A stretch of 64,000 nucleotides of DNA, from the NCBI RefSeq assembly GCF_029691405.1, contig NZ_CP121467.1:1798001-1862000 (forward strand), written 5' to 3'. This document shows positions 45,485-54,711 of this stretch, piece by piece. Below the pieces are notes generated by a model. That model was given only the letters and a program-made list of their open reading frames with translations. It had not been told where the DNA came from and did no database searches. Position numbers and translations under genes: made by a program. How positions within the stretch are numbered: the first letter of the stretch is position 1; every line of letters begins with the position of its first letter. The stretch comes from Streptococcus sp. D7B5. GTDB lineage: Bacteria; Bacillota; Bacilli; Lactobacillales; Streptococcaceae.

Positions 45485-47821
45485 ATGAATACAAAAATAC
45501 TAGAAACCTTAGAATTTAATAAAATCAAAGCCTTGTTTGAACCACATCTCTTGACAGAACAAGGATTAGAGGAGCTAAAAGGCTTGGCTCCAACTGCTAA
45601 GGTGGATAAGATCAAACAAGCCTTTACAGAGATGGAGGAAATGCAAGCTCTATTTGTGGAGCAACCCCACTTTACCATCCTAGCGACGCGTGAGATATCA
45701 GCGGTTTGTAAGCGTCTGGAGATGGGAGCAGACCTCAATATCGGGGAGTTCCTGCTCCTCAAACGGGTCTTGCTGGCTAGCAGAGAGTTGCAAAGTTTTT
45801 ATACCAATCTTGAAAACGTACGCTTGGAGCAGTTGGCGAGATGGTTTGAAAAACTACATGATTTTCCACACTTGCAAGGGAGTCTCCAAGCCCTAAATGA
45901 TGCAGGATTTATCGAGAATTTTGCCAGCGAAGAACTAGCACGCATTCGTCGAAAAATCCATGATAGCGAGAGTCAAGTTCGAGATGTCTTGCAAGACTTG
46001 CTCAAGCAACAATCGCAGATGTTGACGGAAAGCATAATCGCTAGCAGAAATGGCCGTCAAGTCTTACCAGTCAAGAACACCTATCGCAATAAGATTGCAG
46101 GTGTTGTCCATGACATCTCTGCCAGTGGGAATACAGTCTATATCGAACCCCGTGAGGTTGTGAAACTGAGCGAAGAAATCGCTAGTCTGCGAGCTGATGA
46201 ACGCTATGAGATGATTCGCATCCTGCAGGAGCTCTCAGAACGGGTTCGTCCTCATGCTGCTGATATTGCTAATGACGCTTGGATTATCGGCCATCTAGAC
46301 TTGATTCGTGCCAAGGTGCGTTTCATTCAAGAAAGACAAGCAGTCGTTCCTCAACTTTCAGAGAATCAAGAGATTCAACTCCTTCATGTTCGCCATCCTT
46401 TGGTCAAAAATGCAGTGGCAAACGATGTACATTTTGGTAAGGAATTAACGGCCATTGTCATTACAGGTCCCAATACAGGTGGGAAGACCATCATGCTCAA
46501 AACCTTGGGTTTGACCCAACTCATGGCCCAGTCAGGCTTGCCCATTTTAGCTGATAAGGGGAGCCGTGTCGGTATTTTTGAAGAAATCTTCGCAGATATT
46601 GGAGATGAGCAGTCTATCGAACAAAGCTTGTCTACCTTCTCCAGCCACATGACCAATATCGTAGATATTCTTGGCAAGGTCAACCAACATTCACTCTTAC
46701 TCTTGGATGAGTTGGGGGCTGGTACAGATCCTCAAGAGGGAGCCGCCCTTGCCATGGCTATTTTGGAGGATCTTCGTTTACGTCAGGTTAAGACCATGGC
46801 GACGACCCACTATCCAGAACTCAAGGCCTACGGTATTGAGACAGCCTTTGTGCAAAATGCCAGCATGGAGTTTGATACAGCCAGTCTGCGTCCGACCTAT
46901 CGCTTTATGCAGGGAGTTCCTGGCCGAAGCAATGCCTTTGAAATTGCTAAACGCCTTGGCTTGTCAGATGTCATCGTCGGAGATGCCAGCCAGCAGGTCA
47001 ACCAAGATAATGATGTCAACCGCATCATTGAACAATTGGAAGAGCAAACGCTTGAAAGCCGTAAACGCTTGGACAATATCCGTGAGGTAGAGCAAGAAAA
47101 CCTTAAGATGAACCGAGCACTCAAAAAACTTTACAACGAGCTCAATCGTGAAAAGGAAACTGAGCTTAACAAGGCGCGTGAACAAGCTGCAGAGATTGTG
47201 GAACTAGCGCTAAGTGAGAGTGACCAAATCCTGAAAAACCTCCACCGTAAGTCTCAACTCAAACCCCACGAAATCATTGAAGCCAAGGCTGAGCTGAAAA
47301 AATTGGCTCCTGAAAAAGTCGACTTGTCTAAAAACAAGGTCCTTCAAAAAGCCAAGAAAAAACGAGCTCCGAAGGTGGGAGATGATATCGTGGTTCTCAG
47401 TTATGGCCAACGTGGAACCTTGACCAATCAGCTTAAGGACGGCCGCTGGGAAGCCCAAGTCGGCTTGATCAAGATGACCTTGGAAGAGAAAGAATTTGAT
47501 CTTGTTCAGGCTCAACAAGAAGCCCCAGTCAAGAAAAAACAAGTCAATGTCGTGAAACGTGCTTCTGGACGTGGTCCGCAAGCAAGACTGGATCTCCGAG
47601 GCAAACGGTACGAAGAAGCCATGAATGAGCTGGACGCCTTTATTGACCAAGCCCTGCTTAATAATATGGCTCAGGTAGACATCATCCACGGTATCGGAAC
47701 GGGAGTCATCCGTGAAGGAGTTACCAAATACCTGCAAAGAAACAAGCATGTCAAGAGTTTCGGCTATGCTCCTCAGAATGCTGGGGGCAGTGGCGCAACC
47801 ATTGTGACCTTTAAAGGTTAG
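45485..47821 (+). CDS. mutS2: MutS2 ATPase/endonuclease
   Basis: A 778-residue MutS paralogue. MutS2 proteins act in suppression of homologous recombination and, in Bacillus, in rescue of collided ribosomes. It has a core clamp/lever region ([15 protein letters not shown]), Walker [14 protein letters not shown], Walker [16 protein letters not shown], a coiled coil (about 515-620), a KOW-like segment ([15 protein letters not shown]) and a C-terminal Smr nuclease domain with [11 protein letters not shown] and [11 protein letters not shown]. Length is standard. Confidence 0.96.
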   Translation: MNTKILETLEFNKIKALFEPHLLTEQGLEELKGLAPTAKVDKIKQAFTEMEEMQALFVEQPHFTILATREISAVCKRLEMGADLNIGEFLLLKRVLLASRELQSFYTNLENVRLEQLARWFEKLHDFPHLQGSLQALNDAGFIENFASEELARIRRKIHDSESQVRDVLQDLLKQQSQMLTESIIASRNGRQVLPVKNTYRNKIAGVVHDISASGNTVYIEPREVVKLSEEIASLRADERYEMIRILQELSERVRPHAADIANDAWIIGHLDLIRAKVRFIQERQAVVPQLSENQEIQLLHVRHPLVKNAVANDVHFGKELTAIVITGPNTGGKTIMLKTLGLTQLMAQSGLPILADKGSRVGIFEEIFADIGDEQSIEQSLSTFSSHMTNIVDILGKVNQHSLLLLDELGAGTDPQEGAALAMAILEDLRLRQVKTMATTHYPELKAYGIETAFVQNASMEFDTASLRPTYRFMQGVPGRSNAFEIAKRLGLSDVIVGDASQQVNQDNDVNRIIEQLEEQTLESRKRLDNIREVEQENLKMNRALKKLYNELNREKETELNKAREQAAEIVELALSESDQILKNLHRKSQLKPHEIIEAKAELKKLAPEKVDLSKNKVLQKAKKKRAPKVGDDIVVLSYGQRGTLTNQLKDGRWEAQVGLIKMTLEEKEFDLVQAQQEAPVKKKQVNVVKRASGRGPQARLDLRGKRYEEAMNELDAFIDQALLNNMAQVDIIHGIGTGVIREGVTKYLQRNKHVKSFGYAPQNAGGSGATIVTFKG

Positions 47822-47846
47822 AAAAAAAGAGTGCTTCTCTTTTTTT
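47822..47846 (+). terminator. Terminator after mutS2
   Basis: AAAAAAAGAG and CTCTTTTTTT form a 10-bp stem with a TGCTT loop. Confidence 0.75.
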
Positions 47847-47885
47847 GAAAAAGAAGTGAAAATCCATCTTTTTTCAAATAATATA

Positions 47886-47914
47886 TTGACAAAAGCTAAC
47901 TTTTCTTGTAAAAT
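47886..47914 (+). promoter_or_regulatory. Promoter of the glycine-riboswitch transcript
   Basis: TTGACA (47886-47891) and TAAAAT (47909-47914), 17 bases apart, about 75 bases before the aptamer. Confidence 0.8.
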
Positions 47915-47989
47915 AATAAAAAATTAAATACCAACACCGAATGAAGTTTAATAGAAGTGGAGAAAGGTTTGTTTTCCATGACTGTAAAT

Positions 47990-48143
47990 GGACGGAACTC
48001 TGGAGAGACCGTAAAGGCACCGAAGGGGCAAGGCAGGAAACTGCTCAAACTCTCAGGTAAAAGGACAGAGCTAGGATAGACCGCTTTTTGGCATTTATCT
48101 AAGCATTCCAGAGTACATGTATCTTGCATGTGCTCTTTCTTTT
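47990..48143 (+). promoter_or_regulatory. Glycine riboswitch with terminator platform
   Basis: The aptamer carries the conserved glycine-riboswitch segments: CTGGAGAGACC (48000-48010), GGCACCGAAGGGGCAA (48016-48031) and ACTCTCAGGTAAAAGGACAGAG (48049-48070, from the conserved 3' core). P1 pairs CTCTG (47998-48002) with CAGAG (48066-48070). The platform is a terminator stem GAGTACATG (48111-48119) with CATGTGCTC (48127-48135) plus TTTCTTTT. ACTCTGG (47997-48003) is also perfectly complementary to CCAGAGT (48108-48114), which would free the gene when P1 is open. Glycine binding should therefore favour termination. Only one clear aptamer is seen. Confidence 0.92.
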
Positions 48144-48167
48144 GGGGTTGAAAGATAGGAGTAGGAC

Positions 48168-49490
48168 ATGTTAGAATTGCTAAAAGCGCTTGATGCTTTC
48201 GTTTGGGGACCTCCCCTCTTAATCTTATTGGTCGGAACGGGAATTTATCTGACCATCCGACTAGGGCTTTTGCAGGTGGCTCGTCTCCCTAAGGCCTTTC
48301 AGTTGATTTTTACCAAGGACAAGGGACATGGCGATGTGTCGAGCTTTGCAGCTCTTTGTACAGCTCTAGCTGCCACCGTTGGTACGGGAAATATCATCGG
48401 AGTTGCGACAGCCATTAAGGTTGGGGGACCAGGTGCCCTCTTTTGGATGTGGATGGCGGCCTTCTTTGGGATGGCAACCAAGTATGCTGAAGGCTTGCTG
48501 GCTATCAAGTACCGCACCAAGGATGCAAATGGAGCTGTAGCTGGAGGCCCCATGCACTACATCCTTTTGGGAATGGGAGAAAAGTGGCGTCCACTTGCAA
48601 TCTTCTTTGCCCTAGCTGGTGTATTGGTAGCCCTTCTGGGGATTGGTACCTTTACCCAAGTCAATTCGATTACAGAATCTATCCAAAATACAGCTCAAAT
48701 TGATCCAGCTATCACAGCTCTCGTTTTGTCTGTTTTTGTCGCGATTGCAGTCTTTGGTGGACTCAAATCCATTTCCAAGATTTCAACAGCAGTCGTCCCT
48801 TTTATGGCTATTGTCTATATTCTGGGAACTCTTACAGTCATTCTCTTTAATATCGAGAAAATTCCAGCCACACTTGCCCTCATCTTTACCTCTGCTTTTA
48901 GCCCTGTAGCTGCAGTAGGAGGATTTGCAGGTGCGACTATCCGTACTGCGATTCAAAATGGTGTGGCGCGAGGAGTCTTCTCTAACGAATCTGGTCTTGG
49001 TTCAGCTCCGATTGCAGCGGCTGCGGCTAAGACAAATGAGCCTGTTGAGCAAGGCTTGATTTCTATGACAGGGACCTTTATTGATACGTTGATTATCTGT
49101 ACTCTGACAGGTCTGACAATCTTGGTAACTGGGGTTTGGAGCGGTGATTTGAATGGAGTAGCCCTTACCCAGTCAGCCTTCTCAACAATTTTTTCGCATT
49201 TTGGCCCTGCTCTTTTGACCATATTTCTGGTTCTCTTTGCCTTTACGACAATTCTCGGCTGGAATTACTACGGAGAGCGCTGTTTCGAGTTTCTGTTTGG
49301 CGTTCGCTTTATCTGGCTCTATCGAGTGGTCTTTGTGCTCATGGTCTTGCTGGGAGGATTTATCGAGTTGGATATGGTTTGGATTATCGCAGACATCGTC
49401 AATGCCTTGATGGCTTTACCAAACTTGATTGCCCTCTTAGTCTTGTCGCCAGTCGTCATTGCTGAGACTAAAAAGTATTTTAAACACTAA
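48168..49490 (+). CDS. Sodium:alanine/glycine symporter (AGCS family)
   Basis: A 440-residue polytopic membrane protein with roughly ten hydrophobic segments. Family signals are GVATAIKVGGPGALFWMWMAAFFGMATKYAEGLLA (residues about 77-111), VAGGPMHYI and SNESGLGSAPIAAAAAKT. AGCS members import alanine or glycine with Na+. Control by a glycine riboswitch argues that glycine is a physiological substrate. The gene has its own promoter and terminator. Confidence 0.94.
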   Translation: MLELLKALDAFVWGPPLLILLVGTGIYLTIRLGLLQVARLPKAFQLIFTKDKGHGDVSSFAALCTALAATVGTGNIIGVATAIKVGGPGALFWMWMAAFFGMATKYAEGLLAIKYRTKDANGAVAGGPMHYILLGMGEKWRPLAIFFALAGVLVALLGIGTFTQVNSITESIQNTAQIDPAITALVLSVFVAIAVFGGLKSISKISTAVVPFMAIVYILGTLTVILFNIEKIPATLALIFTSAFSPVAAVGGFAGATIRTAIQNGVARGVFSNESGLGSAPIAAAAAKTNEPVEQGLISMTGTFIDTLIICTLTGLTILVTGVWSGDLNGVALTQSAFSTIFSHFGPALLTIFLVLFAFTTILGWNYYGERCFEFLFGVRFIWLYRVVFVLMVLLGGFIELDMVWIIADIVNALMALPNLIALLVLSPVVIAETKKYFKH

Positions 49491-49493
49491 CCC

Positions 49494-49519
49494 AATCACA
49501 CTTTTAGTGTGATTTTTTT
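49494..49519 (+). terminator. Terminator after the symporter gene
   Basis: AATCACACT and AGTGTGATT flank a three-base TTT loop and precede seven T residues. Confidence 0.85.
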
Positions 49520-49621
49520 CATTTCATAGACATTTCCTATCAAGGCGATTGAAAATATATATTATCCAAGTGGAAAATTCTATGATAGACTAAATGACAA
49601 TAAAATGAAAAGAGGTTTCTT

Positions 49622-50170
49622 ATGACAACATTTACCATCCACACAGTAGAATCAGCACCAGCAGAAGTAAAAGAAGTTCTTGAAACAGTACAAAAAGACA
49701 ACAACGGCTATATTCCCAACCTAATCGGTCTCTTGGCTAATGCTCCTACCGCGCTTGAAGCCTACCGAACTGTCGGAGCCATCAACCGTCGCAATAGCTT
49801 GACACCAGTGGAACGCGAAGTAGTACAAATCACAGCTGCCGTAACCAATGGTTGTGCTTTCTGCGTGGCTGGTCATACCGCCTTTTCGATCAAACAAATC
49901 CAGATGAATGATGATCTTCTCCAAGCTCTCCGCAACCGCACTCCGATTGAAACAGATCCAAAACTAGATACTCTAGCTAAGTTTACCTTGGCGGTCATCA
50001 ATACTAAGGGTCGTGTAGGAGATGAAGCCTTGGCTGAATTTTTGGAAGCTGGCTACACGCAACAAAATGCCTTGGATGTTGTTCTCGGTGTCAGTCTAGC
50101 CAGCCTTTGTAACTATGCTAATAACCTAGCCAATACGCCTATTAACCCAGAATTGCAACCCTATGCCTAG
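49622..50170 (+). CDS. Carboxymuconolactone decarboxylase/AhpD-like family protein
   Basis: A 182-residue helical protein of the CMD family. The redox-type CxxC motif with following His is present in NGCAFCVAGHTAF (residues about 79-91), as in AhpD-like peroxidase-related proteins. This favours a thiol redox or peroxide-defence role over decarboxylation. No partner AhpC gene is adjacent. Substrate unknown. Confidence 0.85.
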   Translation: MTTFTIHTVESAPAEVKEVLETVQKDNNGYIPNLIGLLANAPTALEAYRTVGAINRRNSLTPVEREVVQITAAVTNGCAFCVAGHTAFSIKQIQMNDDLLQALRNRTPIETDPKLDTLAKFTLAVINTKGRVGDEALAEFLEAGYTQQNALDVVLGVSLASLCNYANNLANTPINPELQPYA

Positions 50171-50185
50171 TTGGAATCATAAAGA

Positions 50186-50222
50186 AAAAATGAAGGCTGA
50201 GTAAACCAGTCTTCATTTTTCT
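50186..50222 (+). terminator. Terminator after the CMD-family gene
   Basis: AAAAATGAAG and CTTCATTTTT (50186-50195, 50211-50220) form the outer stem, with GCTG/CAGT pairs inside. Confidence 0.82.
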
Positions 50223-50280
50223 ATGCTATTTTAAGGGCTTTTATGCTATACTAATAATAATATGATTAACGGAGGTTGCC

Positions 50281-51180
50281 ATGAAAAAACTACCCTTGGT
50301 ATTTTCTGGTTGTTTGTTAGGTTTGGCAGGTGCAGGAAACCTGATTGCGGATACTTGGCCTGTTCTATCGCACTTATTTAGTTTGACTGGATTGGTCTTA
50401 TGGATCTTCTTTCTCCTTCTTCATCTAAGAAATTGGTCTGAAACCAAGAAAGAATTGACCAGGCCCCCTCTTTTATCTGGGATGGCCACTTTTCCTATGG
50501 CTGGGATGATTTTATCGACCTATGTCTTTCGCGTATTCCCTGCTCTTCCTATAGTAGCACAAGGGATCTGGTGGTTTTCATTTCTCTTGGATTTGGCTTT
50601 GATTGCTACTTTTACCATCAAATTTGCCTGTCCAGGTCGGAGGGTCAATGCGACTCCTAGCTGGACGGTACTCTATGTGGGGATAGCAGTAGCAGCCTTG
50701 ACCTATCCTCTTGTCGGAATCATTGAAATTGCCTATGCGACCTTGAGTTTTGGTTTTGTCTTGACCTTCTATCTCTATCCCCTTATTTATAGCGATTTAA
50801 AGAAACATCCACTCCCAGTGGCCTTGCTTGGACAGGAAGGAATCTACTGTGCTCCCTTTTCCCTACTCTTAGCTTCTCTAGTTCGAGTTGGAGGAGCAGG
50901 CCTACCGACTTGGCTCTTGATTGTCATGATTTTGGCATCTCAGTCCTTCTTTTTCTTTGTGTTGACTCGTCTGCCCAATATTTTAAAACAAGGCTTTCAA
51001 CCAGCCTTCTCAGCCCTCACCTTCCCAACCATTATCACAGCTACCTCGCTCAAGATGGCTCAGGGAATTTTGAAACTTCCATTTCTGGATTATCTGGTAT
51101 TGGCTGAAACCGTTATTTGCCTCACTATTTTATTTTTTGTCTTGGTTGGTTATCTGATTTGGTTACGAAAAAAGGTCTAG
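50281..51180 (+). CDS. TDT (TehA/SLAC1-like) family membrane transporter
   Basis: A 299-residue protein made almost wholly of hydrophobic helices (about ten), typical of the tellurite-resistance/dicarboxylate (TDT) family; some streptococcal and staphylococcal members are mis-named exfoliative toxin homologues. Helices carry the expected small-residue patterns (GLAGAGNLIA, SGMATFPMAGMIL). Substrate is unknown; anion conduction is plausible from SLAC1/TehA structures. A TGC-TATACT extended -10 lies at 50244-50252 and GGAGG precedes the start. Confidence 0.82.
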   Translation: MKKLPLVFSGCLLGLAGAGNLIADTWPVLSHLFSLTGLVLWIFFLLLHLRNWSETKKELTRPPLLSGMATFPMAGMILSTYVFRVFPALPIVAQGIWWFSFLLDLALIATFTIKFACPGRRVNATPSWTVLYVGIAVAALTYPLVGIIEIAYATLSFGFVLTFYLYPLIYSDLKKHPLPVALLGQEGIYCAPFSLLLASLVRVGGAGLPTWLLIVMILASQSFFFFVLTRLPNILKQGFQPAFSALTFPTIITATSLKMAQGILKLPFLDYLVLAETVICLTILFFVLVGYLIWLRKKV

Positions 51181-51204
51181 CTAGAAATAGCTAGGCCTTT
51201 TTTT
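51167..51204. terminator. Bidirectional terminator overlapping the TDT gene stop
   Basis: GGTCTAGCTA and TAGCTAGGCC pair around a GAAA loop (51174-51197), with A residues before and T residues after. The stop TAG of the TDT gene is inside the stem and the serS stop is a few bases away, so one hairpin serves both convergent genes. Confidence 0.88.
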
Positions 51205-52477
51205 ATGGTTTGATAACTTCAGCGCCACCCATGTATGGACGAAGAGCTTCTGGAATGGTTACAGAACCATCTGCGTTTTGATAGTTTTCAAGAATGGCAG
51301 CCACTGTACGTCCAACTGCAAGTCCAGAACCATTCAAAGTGTGAAGGAGTTTCACCTTGCCATCTGCTTCATCACGGTAACGGATTTGGGCACGACGGGC
51401 TTGGAAATCTTCTGTATTTGAACAGCTTGAGATTTCACGATAGGTATTTTGGGCTGGAATCCAAACTTCCAAGTCGTAAGTCTTAGCAGCTGAGAAGCCC
51501 ATGTCCCCAGTAGAGAGGGCAACGACACGGTATGGAAGGTTGAGTTTTTGAAGAATATTTTCAGCGTTGGCTGTCATTTTTTCTAATTCTTCATAAGATT
51601 CTTCTGGTTTGGCAAATTTGACCATTTCAACCTTATGGAATTGGTGTAGACGAATCAAGCCACGTGTATCACGACCTGCAGAACCAGCCTCAGAACGGAA
51701 AGATGGACTCATAGCGGTAAAGTAGATTGGTAGGTCTTTACCGTCAAGGATTTCATCACGGTAGTAGTTTGTCAAAGGCACTTCAGCTGTAGGAATGAGG
51801 ACATAATTAGTGTCTTTCAATTCAAAAGTGTCTTCCTTGAATTTTGGATATTGACCAGTACCAAACATAGAGTCATGGTTAACAATGTAAGGTGTGATAA
51901 CTTCCGTATAGCCTTCTTTACCATGCTCATCCAACATAAAGTTGTAGATAGCACGTTCCAAACGAGCCCCAAGTCCTTTATAGAAGAGGAAACGAGCGCC
52001 CGTTACTTTACCGCCACGTTCCCAGTCAAGGATACCCAAGTCTTCACCAAGATCCCAGTGAGCTTTTGGCTCGAAGTCAAACTCGCGTGGAGTACCCCAA
52101 CGGCGAACTTCCACATTGTCATCTTCGTCAGCCCCAACAGGAACGCTGTCAGCAGGGATGTTTGGAAGAGTAGTGGTAAATTCTGTCAATTTAGCATCGA
52201 TGTCCGCCAATTCAGCATCCAAGGCTTTGACTTCAGCAGATAGGGTTTGCATCGCAGCAATCTTGTCATCGGCATTTTCCTTGTTGCGCTTAGCTTGGGC
52301 AATCTCAGCAGAAACTGTGTTACGTTCTGCTTTTAGAGTTTCAACCTTGACCAAGATGTCACGACGTTTAGCATCGATTTCTTTCATCTCATTTAAGATA
52401 GCAGCATCTACACCACGTGTAGCTAATTTTTTAGCGACAGCATCAAAATCTGTGCGAATACGTTTAATATCTAACAT
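51203..52477 (-). CDS. serS: Seryl-tRNA synthetase
   Basis: Charges tRNA-Ser, and tRNA-Sec where present, in translation. The start is at 52477 ([17 protein letters not shown] upstream), giving 424 residues; the frame continues to 52561 only by running through the T-box leader. It has an N-terminal coiled-coil arm (about 30-100), motif 2 [25 protein letters not shown] region and motif 3 [15 protein letters not shown], as class II synthetases do. Expression is controlled by the T-box. Confidence 0.97.
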   Translation of the reverse strand: MLDIKRIRTDFDAVAKKLATRGVDAAILNEMKEIDAKRRDILVKVETLKAERNTVSAEIAQAKRNKENADDKIAAMQTLSAEVKALDAELADIDAKLTEFTTTLPNIPADSVPVGADEDDNVEVRRWGTPREFDFEPKAHWDLGEDLGILDWERGGKVTGARFLFYKGLGARLERAIYNFMLDEHGKEGYTEVITPYIVNHDSMFGTGQYPKFKEDTFELKDTNYVLIPTAEVPLTNYYRDEILDGKDLPIYFTAMSPSFRSEAGSAGRDTRGLIRLHQFHKVEMVKFAKPEESYEELEKMTANAENILQKLNLPYRVVALSTGDMGFSAAKTYDLEVWIPAQNTYREISSCSNTEDFQARRAQIRYRDEADGKVKLLHTLNGSGLAVGRTVAAILENYQNADGSVTIPEALRPYMGGAEVIKP

Positions 52478-52492
52478 AAGAACTCCTTTATG

Positions 52493-52670
52493 AAAAAAGC
52501 ACACCTGACAAAGTGTTGGAGTGGCAGGGCCACGGTTCCATCCAACTTCACAGGTGTGCACTTGATTGTGTATGTAATTGTTGATAACGGTAGAATTTCA
52601 CCCATCCCTCCTATCTGCTCGCAGCACCCGCAGACTTTCTGAAAGAAGGAGATAACCTACTTATCCGTTG
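52493..52670 (-). promoter_or_regulatory. T-box leader of serS
   Basis: On the minus strand the T-box core TGGAACCGTG (plus 52531-52540) sits inside the antiterminator region. The competing terminator pairs GCACACCTG with CAGGTGTGC (plus 52499-52507 and 52551-52559) followed by six T residues. Upstream lies a long stem I region with GGGTGAAATTCTACC. TCT followed by A (plus 52592-52594) is the best specifier candidate, a serine codon that fits serS. Uncharged tRNA-Ser would stabilise the antiterminator. Confidence 0.88.
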
Positions 52671-52675
52671 CTATG

Positions 52676-52704
52676 ATTATACTAAAGTTTCTACTTTTTT
52701 GCAA
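52676..52704 (-). promoter_or_regulatory. serS T-box promoter
   Basis: On the minus strand TTGCAA (52699-52704) and TATAAT (52676-52681) are 17 bases apart. The -35 lies within the last codons of the manO-like gene. Confidence 0.65.
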
Positions 52705-53062
52705 ATAGATTTTTAAATTTTTGACCAATGGTCTGAATCAAAGTAGGAAGTTTGACAACCTTGTCGTTTCCTAATTTTTCACGAGCGATTTTGAGGATAG
52801 CTCCAGAGTCTTTTGAAGCAAAAAGGAATTTTCCTTGATCAGTGAAGACTTCAAAGTGGCGGCTGATCTTGCGACCACTTACGTTGGCTCCGATTTGCTG
52901 AATGCTGGACCAGGGGATTTGGATATATTGTTCGACATTGACATCAGGATAAAACTCTAAGGCTTGATCCCCAACTAGAAATTTTCCAACTTTTCCAGAG
53001 ATAGAGAGGTAAGATGTCCCAGTAGTTTGGAGGTCAATGACTTGATTGAGTGATTGGGCCAT
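52691..53062 (-). CDS. DUF956/ManO-like protein
   Basis: A 123-residue cytosolic protein of the DUF956 family, often called ManO because members are found with mannose-family PTS genes. Here no PTS gene is nearby; it is two bases downstream of lysC and followed by serS. Visible features are a PH-like beta-rich pattern (YLSISGKVGKFLVGDQALEFYP, IPWSSIQQIGANVSG) and a basic C terminus (KFKNLFAKK). Function unknown. Confidence 0.8.
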   Translation of the reverse strand: MAQSLNQVIDLQTTGTSYLSISGKVGKFLVGDQALEFYPDVNVEQYIQIPWSSIQQIGANVSGRKISRHFEVFTDQGKFLFASKDSGAILKIAREKLGNDKVVKLPTLIQTIGQKFKNLFAKK

Positions 53063-53064
53063 GA

Positions 53065-54429
53065 TTAGTCTTCCTTACTTTCACCGAAAAAGGCATGATA
53101 GAGAGCCTTGATAGCTGCTTTTTCTTGCTCTTTATTGACAACAAACATGATGGAAACTTCACTTGAACCTTGGGACATCATCTGGATGTTGATTTTATTC
53201 TCAGACAAAGCACGTGTTGCAGTAGCAGTTACCCCGATATGGCTCTTCATCTTTTCTCCAACAATCATAATGATGGAAAGGTCATGTTCGATTTCAGCAT
53301 GGTCCACTTCAGCCTTTTGAACGAGTTGACGTAGGATTTCTTCTTCTTTGATAGGAGTTAATTCACGGGAGCGGAGGATGATTGAAAGATCGTCAATACC
53401 TGTAGGCATGTGTTCCCAACCGATGTTGAGGTCCTCAAGGATTTGCAGAACCTTGCGACCAAACCCGACTTCGCGGTTCATGAGGTATTTTGACATGTTG
53501 ATGCTGACGAATCCTGAGTCACCTGCAATCCCTACTACTGGGAATTTATCACTACTGTGTTCTAAAACAATGCGCGTACCTGGGTGGTCAGGGTTGTTGG
53601 TATTCTTGATGACAAGAGGAATTTTTCCTCGGTAGGCAGGAAGAAGGGCTTCGTCATGAAGGACTGAAAATCCAGCGTAAGCCAACTCACGCATTTCACG
53701 GTAGGTTAATTCAGGAATGGAGTGTGGTTGGTGGATAATACCAGGATGGGCAGCAAAGATACCATCTACGTCTGTAAAGTTTTCATAGAGATCAGCCTTA
53801 ACACCTGCTGCAATGATAGAACCTGTGATATCTGAACCTCCACGTGAAAAAGTGCAGATTTGATTTTCCTTAGTCACACCAAAGAAACCAGGGATGACAA
53901 GGACTTCGGTGCTATCAGCCAAGCCTTCAATCTTGTCATAACTAGATGGGATGATGCGTGCGTTTCCAGGTTCACTTGTGACAACAATTCCAGCTTCTCT
54001 TGGGTGAACATAGCGTGCATCGATACCGTTTTGGTTAAAGTAGGCTGCAATGAGTTTGGCATTGTTATTTTCTCCAGCCGCTAGGAAGGTATCATAGAGG
54101 AATTCATTGTCCTCTATAGGAAGAGTTGCCAAGGCCCGAATGCTTTTAGAGATTTTTTCTAAAACAGCAGGTTTTAACCCAAGTTCACTAACCATAGCGG
54201 CATAACGGTCAATGATCCAGCTTTGGCTAGCACTGATGTCATTTCCAGCCACATAGTCACGATAGTATTTGATCAAGGCATCAGTTACCTTGGTATCTTC
54301 AGCATTGCGTTTGCCGGGTGCAGAAACGACTACAAAACGGCGTTCTTTATCACTTTTAACGATGTTTAAGACTTTTTCTAACTGACCAGCAGAGGCAAGC
54401 GAGCTTCCACCAAATTTTACAACCTTCAT
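53065..54429 (-). CDS. lysC: Aspartate kinase
   Basis: Phosphorylates aspartate, the entry to lysine, threonine, methionine and diaminopimelate synthesis. It is 454 residues long with N-terminal KFGGSSLA, catalytic-domain GRGGSDITG-type motif (FSRGGSDITGSIIA), and two C-terminal ACT domains (VGIAGDSGFVSINM; IMIVGEKMKSHIGVTATATRAL) for allosteric control. It is a single-function enzyme, not fused to homoserine dehydrogenase. The manO-like gene follows after two bases. Confidence 0.96.
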   Translation of the reverse strand: MKVVKFGGSSLASAGQLEKVLNIVKSDKERRFVVVSAPGKRNAEDTKVTDALIKYYRDYVAGNDISASQSWIIDRYAAMVSELGLKPAVLEKISKSIRALATLPIEDNEFLYDTFLAAGENNNAKLIAAYFNQNGIDARYVHPREAGIVVTSEPGNARIIPSSYDKIEGLADSTEVLVIPGFFGVTKENQICTFSRGGSDITGSIIAAGVKADLYENFTDVDGIFAAHPGIIHQPHSIPELTYREMRELAYAGFSVLHDEALLPAYRGKIPLVIKNTNNPDHPGTRIVLEHSSDKFPVVGIAGDSGFVSINMSKYLMNREVGFGRKVLQILEDLNIGWEHMPTGIDDLSIILRSRELTPIKEEEILRQLVQKAEVDHAEIEHDLSIIMIVGEKMKSHIGVTATATRALSENKINIQMMSQGSSEVSIMFVVNKEQEKAAIKALYHAFFGESKED

Positions 54430-54458
54430 AAGGACTCCTCAAGTAAGTGTTTTATACG

Positions 54459-54487
54459 ATTATAGCAGAAAGAGGGGCATTTTTCAA
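54459..54487 (-). promoter_or_regulatory. lysC promoter
   Basis: On the minus strand TTGAAA (54482-54487) and TGC-TATAAT (core 54459-54464), 17 bases apart. Confidence 0.75.
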
Positions 54488-54635
54488 TGACGAAAATAAC
54501 TTCCTATTATAATAGAAGAAAACACTAACTTATTCTGAAAAGCGATAACGATTTAAAAGTAAGAGTGTCAAATTTTACTCACACTCATAAATGATGGGTA
54601 AATAATCAGCTGAGACACTTTCCTTTAGTTTTTCC

Positions 54636-54676
54636 TTGCCTCTTTATCCAAAAAAAGGTATACTTTGATGATAAAA
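54636..54676 (+). promoter_or_regulatory. fabM promoter with FabT-like box
   Basis: TTGCCT (54636-54641) and TATACT (54659-54664) are 17 bases apart. TTTGATGATAAAA (54664-54676) resembles the FabT palindrome TTTGATTATCAAA and covers the predicted transcription start. In pneumococcus fabM is reported to be outside FabT control, so this box may be weak or lineage-specific. Confidence 0.5.
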
Positions 54677-54711
54677 CAATTTCATTGCCTTATAAAAGAA
54701 AAGGAGAAGCT

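Noticed and set aside
52478..52561. 28-residue N-terminal extension of seryl-tRNA synthetase
   Set aside because: The segment is the T-box antiterminator/terminator region; the ATG at 52477 has a good ribosome binding site and gives the family's usual start.
54560..54590. GAGTGT/ACACTC inverted repeat upstream of fabM as a terminator
   Set aside because: Only six base pairs, a 12-base loop and no T run; left unassigned.
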